From NCBI RefSeq assembly GCF_023333595.1, contig NZ_JAIQZM010000005.1, positions 1-64,000 on the forward strand: 64,000 nt of DNA, given 5' to 3'. The translations under genes were made by a program, and so were the position numbers. Positions 9,335 through 16,112 of this stretch are shown here, one piece after another (position 1 is the first letter of the stretch; each line of letters opens with the position of its first letter). A model generated the notes under the pieces. That model had not been told where the DNA came from. It worked only from the letters and a program-made list of their open reading frames with translations, and did no database searches. This DNA is from Argonema galeatum A003/A1 (GTDB taxonomy: Bacteria > Cyanobacteriota > Cyanobacteriia > Cyanobacteriales > Aerosakkonemataceae).

Positions 9335-9490
9335 GGGGCTATAAAAGTCAAAAGTCAAAAGTCAAAAGTCAAAAAGAAGCTAGGGGCTATAAAAGTCAAA
9401 AGTTAGTAGGGGCGGGTTTTGTAAAATATTCTGTTGGTAATGAGATGTGTGGGCTAAACCCGCCCTTACAAAAGTCAAAAGTCAAAAAGA
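9335..9490. repeat. AAAAGTC heptamer arrays around an inverted repeat
   Basis: Three short arrays of the heptamer AAAAGTC (about 9343-9375, 9391-9402 and 9470-9487), each next to an AGAAGCTAGGGGCTA or GGGGCTATAAA tail, fill the spacer between the acyltransferase and the sugar dehydrogenase. The arrays look like copies of one another. Confidence 0.85.
9407..9468. repeat. Dispersed inverted repeat, TAGGGGCGGGTTT arms
   Basis: Arms at 9407-9419 and 9456-9468 pair with one mismatch. A second copy with perfect 14-bp arms is at 11132-11197. Both have about 35-40 bp between the arms. Confidence 0.85.
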
Positions 9491-9528
9491 AGCTAGGGGC
9501 TAGAGAAATTACCAATCATCGATTAGGC

Positions 9529-10848
9529 ATGAAATCTTTCCGCTGGGTGATGCTAGTTTTATTGCTGACAACAGCAAGTGGGTGTAACTTGACTCGCGCT
9601 TCGCCAAATCAACGAGATAGGGCGCAGTCAGGAGAACGCGCTGCTAATCCTAGCAATTCTGCGGTGCGAACCGAAACTTTCTCACCGGCACCCATTCGCA
9701 TCGACCTTGCCACTTTACCACAACCCTTTGCTACCCAAAGCGCCTCCAAGTTTCCCAAAGTTGTGGCTATTCCGAATAACCCGGTGTTGCGCGTACCATC
9801 TGGTTTTAGGGTTAATGTTTTTGCGGATAATTTGGATGCACCGCGCTGGTTAGCTTTGACTCCGACTGGCGATGTGCTGGTTACGGAAACTAGGCTAAAC
9901 CGCATTAGTTTGTTGCGGGACTCAAACGGTGATGGTGTCGCGGATATCAAAAAAAGTTTTGCGACATCGCAAAATGGGTTGAATATTCCCTTTGGTATGG
10001 CTTTTGCAGACGGATTCTTTTTCGTTGGTAATACCGGAGAAGTTTTACGCTTTCCTTATACTAAAGGGCAAGAGCAACTTTCCGGAACGGGAGCAAAAAT
10101 TACCGAACTGACTGCGGGAGGATATCGCCAGCATTGGACGCGGAATGTGGTGGTTGCGCCAGATGGTCAGAAGTTGTATGTTTCGATCGGTTCTAGTTCT
10201 AATGTAGATGAAGAACCGCTACCCCGCGCTTCGGTGCAGGTGATGAATTTGGACGGTTCCAACCGACAGACTTTTGCTTCTGGTTTGCGTAATCCGATCG
10301 GTCTTGACTTTCATCCCAAAACGGGAGAACTTTACAGTACAGTCAACGAACGCGATGGAATTGGCGATGACTTGGTGCCAGATTACCTGACGCGCCTACA
10401 GCAGGGGGATTTCTACGGCTGGCCTTATGCTTACTTTAGCCCGAATAAACTAGATCCGCGTCGAGTGCGGAACGGACAAAGCGAACGTCCCGATTTGGCA
10501 AGTCAAACAAAATCGCCAGATGTGCTTTTTCAGGCTCATTCGGCTGCTTTGGGTCTGGCGTTTTACGATGGTAAGACGTTTCCAGTGAAGTATCGCAATG
10601 GTGCTTTTGCTGCTTTTCGCGGTTCTTGGAATCGCAATAGCGGTACGGGTTACAAGATTGTGTTTGTTCCGTTCGGCAATGATAATCGTCCTTTGGGATA
10701 TTACGAGGATTTTGTAACTGGGTTTCTGCTTGACCCCTCTGTACCGACAACTTGGGGGCGTCCTGTGGGTGTGCTGGTTTTACCGGATGGGAGTTTGCTG
10801 TTTACTGAGGAGGCGAATAATCGGATTTATCGGGTTAGTCCTTTGTAG
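9529..10848 (+). CDS. PQQ-type glucose/sorbosone dehydrogenase-like lipoprotein
   Basis: 439 aa from the ATG at 9529, which begins a lipoprotein signal (MKSFRWVMLVLLLTTASGC; Cys at 19). The rest is a beta-propeller of the glucose/sorbosone dehydrogenase family: LRVPSGFRVNVFADNLDAPR, GDVLVTETRLNRI, GLRNPIGLDFHPKTGELY, DDLVPDYLTRLQQGDFYGWP, and a final GVLVLPDGSLLFTEEANNRIYR. These are periplasmic, quinone-linked or metal-dependent sugar oxidoreductases; the substrate is unknown. Starting at the earlier GTG/ATG near 9445 would place the repeat sequence in the protein and destroy the signal peptide. Confidence 0.88.
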   Translation: MKSFRWVMLVLLLTTASGCNLTRASPNQRDRAQSGERAANPSNSAVRTETFSPAPIRIDLATLPQPFATQSASKFPKVVAIPNNPVLRVPSGFRVNVFADNLDAPRWLALTPTGDVLVTETRLNRISLLRDSNGDGVADIKKSFATSQNGLNIPFGMAFADGFFFVGNTGEVLRFPYTKGQEQLSGTGAKITELTAGGYRQHWTRNVVVAPDGQKLYVSIGSSSNVDEEPLPRASVQVMNLDGSNRQTFASGLRNPIGLDFHPKTGELYSTVNERDGIGDDLVPDYLTRLQQGDFYGWPYAYFSPNKLDPRRVRNGQSERPDLASQTKSPDVLFQAHSAALGLAFYDGKTFPVKYRNGAFAAFRGSWNRNSGTGYKIVFVPFGNDNRPLGYYEDFVTGFLLDPSVPTTWGRPVGVLVLPDGSLLFTEEANNRIYRVSPL

Positions 10849-10991
10849 GTTGGGTTTCTTTAACCTGTAGGGGCGAAGCATTCGGGCCAAAATATATCGG
10901 CATAGACAATAATTTTTTTCTCCGAATGCTTCGCCCTGATTGTGGGGGGAAATTAGGGAATCCAAAATCAAGCAAACACAGGTTATCTGTG

Positions 10992-11096
10992 AGGCTGGGC
11001 GAAGCATTCGGGTATGAAAATCTTGGAGGCGATGCAGAGATAGTCAGGCTGGGCGAAGCATTCGGGTATGAAAATCTTGGAGGCGATGCAGAGATA
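10992..11096. repeat. Tandem duplication, 54-bp period
   Basis: A 51-bp block starting AGGCTGGGCGAAGCATTCGG is repeated exactly at 10992-11042 and 11046-11096, separated by GTC. Only two copies exist and no spacer diversity, so it is not a CRISPR array. Confidence 0.95.
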
Positions 11097-11131
11097 CAGC
11101 GGCTTGCGAGTGGGTGAGGTACAGGTAAATT

Positions 11132-11197
11132 GTAGGGGCGGGTTTTGCCATGATTCTTGTCCGTTAGCCACAAATTATCTGCTAAACCCGCCCCTAC
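11132..11197. repeat. Dispersed inverted repeat, second copy
   Basis: GTAGGGGCGGGTTT (11132-11145) and AAACCCGCCCCTAC (11184-11197) are perfect inverted arms; the related copy is at 9407-9468. Confidence 0.9.
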
Positions 11198-11372
11198 TTT
11201 CGCGTCCTGCAAGAAAATCATTTTAGTGTACCATCAGCGGCTGCAAGCCGCTGTAGTAGCCCGAATGCTTCGCCCCTACAGGTTTTGGCAAAGATGGAAA
11301 CAACGACACCAACACCACCAAGGTCAAAAATGCCACAATGGATCAAAGTCATTACACCTGAGTTTGGTGGAT

Positions 11373-12668
11373 ATGCTGTCTTATCGCTGGTTGGTTTCCT
11401 CTGGCTGCGTCACTTTGCTTCTCTCTGGCTGTGGTCAAACCAAGTCGCTTTCATCGGGAGAGATTGCCAAGCAAGTTAAGGCGAGTGTCGTCCTGATCGG
11501 TTATCAAGATAAAGGGGGAAATGGAACGGGATTTTTCGTGCAGGGTGCGAAGGATGTCTGCACGCTTGTCACGGCGCGTCATGTGTTGGCAGTTAGCGAG
11601 AAGTTGCAAGTGCAAACGCCGGATAAACAACTGGTGAAAGTTGTGAATATCCAAAGATTTCCCAATCACGATCTAGCACGGTTATTTTTTTGGTTGATTG
11701 TCAGTATTTCATTATTAGTTTTCCGACGATTAGGTTTTCAACGTTCTGGACAACTTATTAGTTCGGGTAATGAAACTCAAAATCAGACTAAGGATGCTGA
11801 AGCTTACTTCAAGGAAGGTAATGAGCTATTAAATAGGAAAGAATACGAAAAAGCGATCGCATCTTACGATAAAGCAATTCAAATCAAACCTGACTACTAT
11901 GCAGCTTGGTATAGTCGAGGCAATGCGCTAGTTTATTTGGAACGGTATGAGGAAGCGATCGCATCTTACGATAAAGCAATTCAAATCAAACCTGACTACT
12001 ATGCAGCTTGGTATGGTCGAGGCAATGCGCTAGTTTATTTGGAACGGTATGAGGAAGCGATCGCATCATACGACAAAGCCATTCAATTCAAACCTGACTT
12101 GTCTGAAGCTTGGTATGGTCGAGGCAATGCGCTAAGTTATTTGAAACAGTATGAGGAAGCGATCGCATCTTACGACAAAGCCATTCAATTCAAACCTGAC
12201 TACTATGCAGCTTGGACTGGTCGAGGCAATGCGCTAGGGGAGTTGAAACGGTATGAGGATGCGATCGCATCTTACGACAAAGCCATTCAATTCAAACCTG
12301 ACTATGCTTATGCTTGGAATAATCGAGGAGTTGCACTAAATTATTTGAAAAGGTATGAGGAAGCGATCGCATCATACGACAAAGCCATTCAATTCAAACG
12401 TGACGACCCTGATGCTTGGACTGGTCGAGGCAATGCGCTAGGGGAGTTGAAACGGTATGAGGATGCGATCGCATCATACGACAAAGCCATTCAATTCAAA
12501 CCTGACTATGCTGATGCTTGGACTGGTAAAGGCGTTGCGCTAGAATTATTGAAACGCTATGATGAAGCGATCGAATGCTACGACAAAGCGATTAAATTCG
12601 ATCCTAACTACCAAACCGCAATCAACAACCGCAAAAACTTACTAACCAAACTAGGGCGATCGAAATAG
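11373..12668 (+). CDS. TPR lipoprotein with truncated trypsin-like domain
   Basis: 431 aa from the ATG at 11373, which begins a lipoprotein signal ending LLLSGC (Cys20) with GGTGG just upstream; the frame extends back into repeat DNA. Residues ~28-100 match the start of an HtrA/trypsin-like serine protease: VKASVVLIGYQDKGGNGTGF, then the catalytic-His motif VTARHVL, then NHDLA with the likely Asp. The domain stops there, the Ser region is missing, and a membrane helix (FFWLIVSISLLVF) follows. Eight 34-residue TPRs of type EEAIASYDKAIQFKPD fill the rest. At DNA level the 102-bp units are nearly identical. Probably membrane-anchored and proteolytically dead, with the TPRs binding proteins. Confidence 0.85.
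   Translation: MLSYRWLVSSGCVTLLLSGCGQTKSLSSGEIAKQVKASVVLIGYQDKGGNGTGFFVQGAKDVCTLVTARHVLAVSEKLQVQTPDKQLVKVVNIQRFPNHDLARLFFWLIVSISLLVFRRLGFQRSGQLISSGNETQNQTKDAEAYFKEGNELLNRKEYEKAIASYDKAIQIKPDYYAAWYSRGNALVYLERYEEAIASYDKAIQIKPDYYAAWYGRGNALVYLERYEEAIASYDKAIQFKPDLSEAWYGRGNALSYLKQYEEAIASYDKAIQFKPDYYAAWTGRGNALGELKRYEDAIASYDKAIQFKPDYAYAWNNRGVALNYLKRYEEAIASYDKAIQFKRDDPDAWTGRGNALGELKRYEDAIASYDKAIQFKPDYADAWTGKGVALELLKRYDEAIECYDKAIKFDPNYQTAINNRKNLLTKLGRSK
11800..12620 (+). repeat. 102-bp coding repeats of the TPR array, each with a HIP1 site
   Basis: Eight consecutive units encode TPRs. Seven carry GCGATCGCATC at the same place, encoding AIAS; the last has GCGATCGAATG. Several units differ by only a few bases, which points to recent unit duplication or gene conversion. 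Confidence 0.85.
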
Positions 12669-12675
12669 CAACAAC

Positions 12676-13245
12676 CTATTTCCCAGCCGCCTTAAGATCC
12701 TCATCCGCCAGCAAACCTGACAAATTAATTGTTGACGAAAAAGTCGAAGTCGTCAATCTACTGCCACTGCTTTGATCTACCGTCGTACCATTCCGCAAAG
12801 CTTCAGTTATCTTTCGCAGCGACTCGTAACCGTCAGCCCCAGGTATCAGCGTCACCAACACGGGACAATTATCGCCGCTGAGTTTAGTTTTGGCACAAAT
12901 TACAGCCTGAGTCGGGGTATCGGAGTCATCGCGATAAGTCAGTTGAGTTAAACCATCGTTGCGAAAACCTTCCAACCTGTCGGCTATTTCATTGCAGCGT
13001 TTTTGGGTATTCCACCCATCACCAAAACTGTTTACCATTTTCAACCAAGGTTGCGCCCCCTTGTCGTTACGGTAAACCACAGTCCAAACACTGCCGCCGC
13101 GACTGGTGTCTGCGTCCTGTTGGCAGTAAAAGCGATCGTTCCTGCCGCCAAATAGGGTAGGCTGCCAGCCACTAGCAATCAATCCTGCACCTGTAATTAT
13201 CGCACCGATGATGCCTGCGATCGCGCCTGCTCGTTCCCAACTCAT
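12676..13245 (-). CDS. COP23-domain protein with N-terminal membrane anchor
   Basis: 189 aa from the ATG at 13245, with GAGG nine bases upstream; the longer frame would need TTG at 13260. A hydrophobic N-terminus (AGAIAGIIGAIITGAGLIAS) anchors or exports it. The body has RFYCQQD, WTVVYRND, SFGDGWNTQKRCNEIADRL, QAVICA and a Cys-containing NCPVLVTLIPGADGYESL, the pattern of the circadian oscillating protein COP23 domain described from Cyanothece. Four cysteines could form two disulfides. Function of the domain is unknown. It converges with the TPR gene, 7 bp apart. Confidence 0.8.
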   Translation of the reverse strand: MSWERAGAIAGIIGAIITGAGLIASGWQPTLFGGRNDRFYCQQDADTSRGGSVWTVVYRNDKGAQPWLKMVNSFGDGWNTQKRCNEIADRLEGFRNDGLTQLTYRDDSDTPTQAVICAKTKLSGDNCPVLVTLIPGADGYESLRKITEALRNGTTVDQSSGSRLTTSTFSSTINLSGLLADEDLKAAGK

Positions 13246-13323
13246 TGGATTTAACCTCAAAGCAAGTTGAAATACATATTCTTCTATGATAACTCATCTG
13301 TAAAAAGTTGGAGATCCCCCCAA

Positions 13324-13343
13324 CCCCCCTTAACAAAGGGGGG
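13324..13343. repeat. CCCCCCTT / AAGGGGGG hairpin
   Basis: Perfect 8-bp stem with a 4-nt loop upstream of the COP23 gene, of a type (GATCCCCCCAACCCCCCTT) common in cyanobacterial spacers. A diverged relative is near 14960. Confidence 0.7.
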
Positions 13344-13444
13344 CTAAGAGATAAGAGGTGCGATCGCTTTTTGGCATGGGGCGAAGGTGCGATCGTACTC
13401 CCAAAAATAAGTTGGAGAGAGATTCTGCACTGCGCTTTCGACCC

Positions 13445-13590
13445 GCCTGGGAATCAATTCCCAGGCTAATAGCCGAAGTCCACTTAAGTGGACTGAATTT
13501 TTATTCTTGACAGTCCTCTTTCAGAGGACTTTCGCTATCAGCGTGGGATTTGAATCCCACGCGGGCTATTAGCGTGGGATTCAAATCCCC
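13445..13590. repeat. Array of five consecutive palindromes
   Basis: Within the 400-bp gap between the COP23 gene and dapL lie five palindromes in a row: 13445-13466 (arms GCCTGGGAA), 13477-13494 (AGTCCACTT), 13512-13530 (AGTCCTCT), 13541-13562 (GCGTGGGATT) and 13572-13590 (GTGGGAT core). GCTAATAGCC and GGGCTATTAGC separate some of them. No gene is seen here. Confidence 0.9.
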
Positions 13591-13644
13591 GGCGGGCTAT
13601 TTCTTTTGGGGATGGGGTGAAGGTGCGATCGCTTTTTCCCTCCC

Positions 13645-14880
13645 CTACGCCTTAAATTTCTCGGTAATCCGGCGCATCGCCTCCTCCACATTTTCCCGAC
13701 TGTTAAACGCGGAAATGCGGAAGTAGCCTTCACCTGCTGCACCAAATCCAGAACCGGGTGTTCCCACCACATTAACAACTTGCAGCAATTTATCAAAGAA
13801 CTCCCAACTCGACAAACCATTGGGGGTTTTTACCCAAACGTAGGGCGCATCGACACCGCCATACACAGCTAATCCAGCTGCTGTTAGTTGTTCGCGAATT
13901 ATCTTGGCGTTTTCCATATAGAAGTTGACTAACGCCTCGATTTGCGATCGTCCTTCGGCAGAGTAGACCGCTTCAGCTCCACGCTGCACAATGTAGGAAA
14001 CTCCATTAAATTTGGTAGATTGGCGGCGGTTCCATAACTTCCACAATTCCACATCCGAATTATCTGCTGCTTTGGCGGTGAGTGTCTTCGGTACAACTGT
14101 CAAAGCACAGCGAGTTCCGGTAAAACCTGCATTCTTGGAGAAAGAACGAAACTCGATCGCACAATCTCTTGCCCCTTCAATCTCGTAGATAGAATGGGGA
14201 AGTTCTGGATTGCTGATGAACGCTTCGTAAGCTGCATCGAAGAAGATGATGGAATCGTTAGCTTTAGCGTAGTCTACCCACGCTTTTAAGTGTTCTTTAG
14301 TAGCAGTTGCGCCCGTGGGGTTATTGGGGAAACACAGATAAATCAAATCGACTTTCTGAGAAGGAATCTCGGCGGTGAAATTATTCTCTGCGGTGATGGG
14401 GAGATAGACAAAACCCTCAAATTCGCCCTTATCGTTAGCAGCGCCAGTATGTCCCGCCATCACGTTGGTGTCCACATACACAGGATAAACTGGGTCGGTG
14501 ACTGCAATGATGTTGTTGTCGCCAAAGATATCGAGAATGTTGCCCGTGTCGCATTTGGAACCGTCAGAGATGAAGATTTCCGAGGCGTCAACGTCGCACC
14601 CCCGCGCCTGGAAGTCACTTGCGGCAATTTTCTCTCGCAACCAAGCATAGCCTTGTTCTGGGCCATAGCCTTTGAAGGTATTGCGATCGCCCATTTCTTC
14701 CACCGCTTTAATCATCGCCGTGCGGCAAGCTTCTGGCAAGGGTTCTGTGACATCGCCAATACCGAGGCGAATAATCTTCGCGTCGGGATTTGCCTCTGCG
14801 AAGGCATTCACCCGTCGTGCAATTTCGGGAAACAGGTAACCCGCTTTGAGTTTAAGGTAGTTATCGTTAATCGTTGCCAT
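13645..14880 (-). CDS. dapL: LL-diaminopimelate aminotransferase
   Basis: 411 aa, full length. This PLP enzyme converts tetrahydrodipicolinate directly to LL-diaminopimelate in lysine and peptidoglycan synthesis, the route used by cyanobacteria and plants. Seen: N-terminal [65 protein letters not shown], and the PLP lysine in [12 protein letters not shown] (Lys249). The ATG at 14880 fits the family start. Monocistronic, with palindromic DNA downstream. Confidence 0.97.
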   Translation of the reverse strand: MATINDNYLKLKAGYLFPEIARRVNAFAEANPDAKIIRLGIGDVTEPLPEACRTAMIKAVEEMGDRNTFKGYGPEQGYAWLREKIAASDFQARGCDVDASEIFISDGSKCDTGNILDIFGDNNIIAVTDPVYPVYVDTNVMAGHTGAANDKGEFEGFVYLPITAENNFTAEIPSQKVDLIYLCFPNNPTGATATKEHLKAWVDYAKANDSIIFFDAAYEAFISNPELPHSIYEIEGARDCAIEFRSFSKNAGFTGTRCALTVVPKTLTAKAADNSDVELWKLWNRRQSTKFNGVSYIVQRGAEAVYSAEGRSQIEALVNFYMENAKIIREQLTAAGLAVYGGVDAPYVWVKTPNGLSSWEFFDKLLQVVNVVGTPGSGFGAAGEGYFRISAFNSRENVEEAMRRITEKFKA

Positions 14881-15080
14881 ATTCGATCGCTAAGTATGCC
14901 CTAAAACAGCTTACTCCCAAGTGTGGCGTTAAGAGTCGGGGATGTCCTTGGGAAGAGATCCCCCCACTGCTTTAAAAAGGGGGAGGGGAAATGCTAGAGC
15001 GCATTTGTAAATTAAAATTAACCTTTAGCTGCCACAGAATAGTAATATAATCTTTAAAGAATTGGTCATAATCTAAAGCA

Positions 15081-15350
15081 ATGAATACAAAGCTTGTAGA
15101 CTCTCTCATGCAAGTTATTCAGTCCTTATCCGAAGAAGACCGCGCACTACTCGAATCAAAACTGGAACGTCAGAAAAACTGGCGAGAAGCGTTTCAACGA
15201 GTAATCGAAGTCCGAGACGAGATCAACGCTTATCGTGGTGGGAAACCTCTAGATCCATCCCCAGAAGAAATTATATGGCAAATGCGAGAAGAACGCTCAG
15301 AAGAACTAATGCGTAGTTGCTTCCCACAATTCTACCCAGAGGAATCCTGA
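15081..15350 (+). CDS. Probable antitoxin of a VapBC-type pair
   Basis: 89 aa, acidic and helical. It has no recognisable DNA-binding fold by eye; the first third (LVDSLMQVIQSLSEEDRALLESKL) looks like a dimerising helix pair and the C-terminal part is rich in Glu and Arg. Its stop is one base before the start of a PIN-domain gene, the typical layout of a toxin-antitoxin operon, and this context is the main reason for the call. Similar small proteins commonly precede PIN toxins in cyanobacteria. Confidence 0.65.
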   Translation: MNTKLVDSLMQVIQSLSEEDRALLESKLERQKNWREAFQRVIEVRDEINAYRGGKPLDPSPEEIIWQMREERSEELMRSCFPQFYPEES

Positions 15351-15351
15351 A

Positions 15352-15780
15352 ATGACATCAGGCATAGTTTGCATAGATGCGAATTTTGTCGTGCGTATGC
15401 TGACTAGCAGTACGCCAGAATCTCCCTTTGATAATTTGTGGCTTGAGTGGCAAGCGTCAGGTTACAAGCCAGTTGCACCCACGTTAATTTACTACGAAGT
15501 TAGCAACGCTTTCCATCGATCTGCGGTTGCTCGGCAAATACTGCCAGAACAAGCAGTTAGACTTATGGATGCTGTTTTAAATCTGAATATAACCCTCTAT
15601 GGCGATGCCGAATTGCACCGAGAAGCCTTAAATATAGCCGCACAACTAAGACTGCCAGCAACCTACGACGCTCATTATCTCGCTTTAGCTCAACGATTGG
15701 AATGCGAATTTTGGACGGCTGACAGACGGCTGTTCAATGCGGTGCAGGCTACTCTGTCGTGGGTAAACTTGGTGCAATGA
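15352..15780 (+). CDS. PIN-domain ribonuclease toxin (VapC-like)
   Basis: 142 aa. PIN-domain acidic residues are visible: IDANFVVRML (Asp9), YYEVSNAF (Glu near residue 44), TYDAHYLALA (Asp near 102) and FWTADRRLFN (Asp near 120). These would bind Mg2+ for RNA cleavage. It starts one base after the upstream antitoxin stop, so translation is coupled. No inactivating change is seen. The RNA target is unknown. Confidence 0.88.
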   Translation: MTSGIVCIDANFVVRMLTSSTPESPFDNLWLEWQASGYKPVAPTLIYYEVSNAFHRSAVARQILPEQAVRLMDAVLNLNITLYGDAELHREALNIAAQLRLPATYDAHYLALAQRLECEFWTADRRLFNAVQATLSWVNLVQ

Positions 15781-15823
15781 CTCAGAATTAGAACATTTGC
15801 GTTGATGCCAAAATTATTATTTT

Positions 15824-15837
15824 GTATCACAATTTAC
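15824..15837. promoter_or_regulatory. NtcA-type site, distal
   Basis: GTATCACAATTTAC matches the NtcA consensus GTA-N8-TAC exactly. It lies 290 bp upstream of nirB, inside a 330-bp gap that holds no credible gene. NtcA is the nitrogen-control activator of cyanobacteria. Confidence 0.6.
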
Positions 15838-16033
15838 ATTTTTGTATATAGTGAGCGATCGCAACCTCTTTTACAAACCGATAATTTGTAGTTTAAGATA
15901 CAGACAAAGCGAATTTATTCTATATCTACTAAGTTCTCTACACAAGACTCAAGATATCAAACCACTCTACTTTCATACCCAATGCAAAAACAAAATTGGA
16001 ATCATTCACACATTGCATACCATTCGCATTTTT

Positions 16034-16073
16034 GTATCTAAATTTACAAAAATGCTTAGTAACCTTATATAAC
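16034..16073 (+). promoter_or_regulatory. NtcA-activated promoter of nirB (proximal site plus -10)
   Basis: GTATCTAAATTTAC at 16034-16047 is a second exact GTA-N8-TAC. It is followed after 20 nt by TATAAC (16068-16073), the spacing expected between an NtcA site and the -10 box. It lies 66 bp upstream of the nirB start. A Shine-Dalgarno-like AAGGAGA at 16079 has no start codon close by. Confidence 0.75.
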
Positions 16074-16112
16074 ACTGTAAGGAGAACTAAAACATAGGCG
16101 TTTTAGAAATTC

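Larger units (their letters stand above)
10867..11279. repeat. Composite repeat region bounded by perfect 20-bp inverted ends
   Basis: This fills the 524-bp gap before the TPR gene. GTAGGGGCGAAGCATTCGGG at 10867-10886 is the exact reverse complement of 11260-11279. Inside are a further half (CCGAATGCTTCGCCC at 10922-10936), two direct 54-bp units that each contain GGGCGAAGCATTCGGG, and a copy of the GGGGCGGGTTT inverted repeat. The same arms form a compact 74-bp element at 49805-49878. No transposase is present. Confidence 0.85.

Noticed and set aside
10992-11096. Possible CRISPR array
   Set aside because: Only two 51-bp copies separated by three bases, without spacer diversity or nearby cas genes.
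15842-16072. 76-codon plus-strand frame before nirB
   Set aside because: It lies across the NtcA-type promoter region, is AT-rich and has no recognisable domain or ribosome-binding site.
16079-16085. AAGGAGA as the ribosome-binding site of nirB
   Set aside because: It is 27 nt from the ATG and no ATG, GTG or TTG lies at a workable distance, so it is probably part of the transcription start region.
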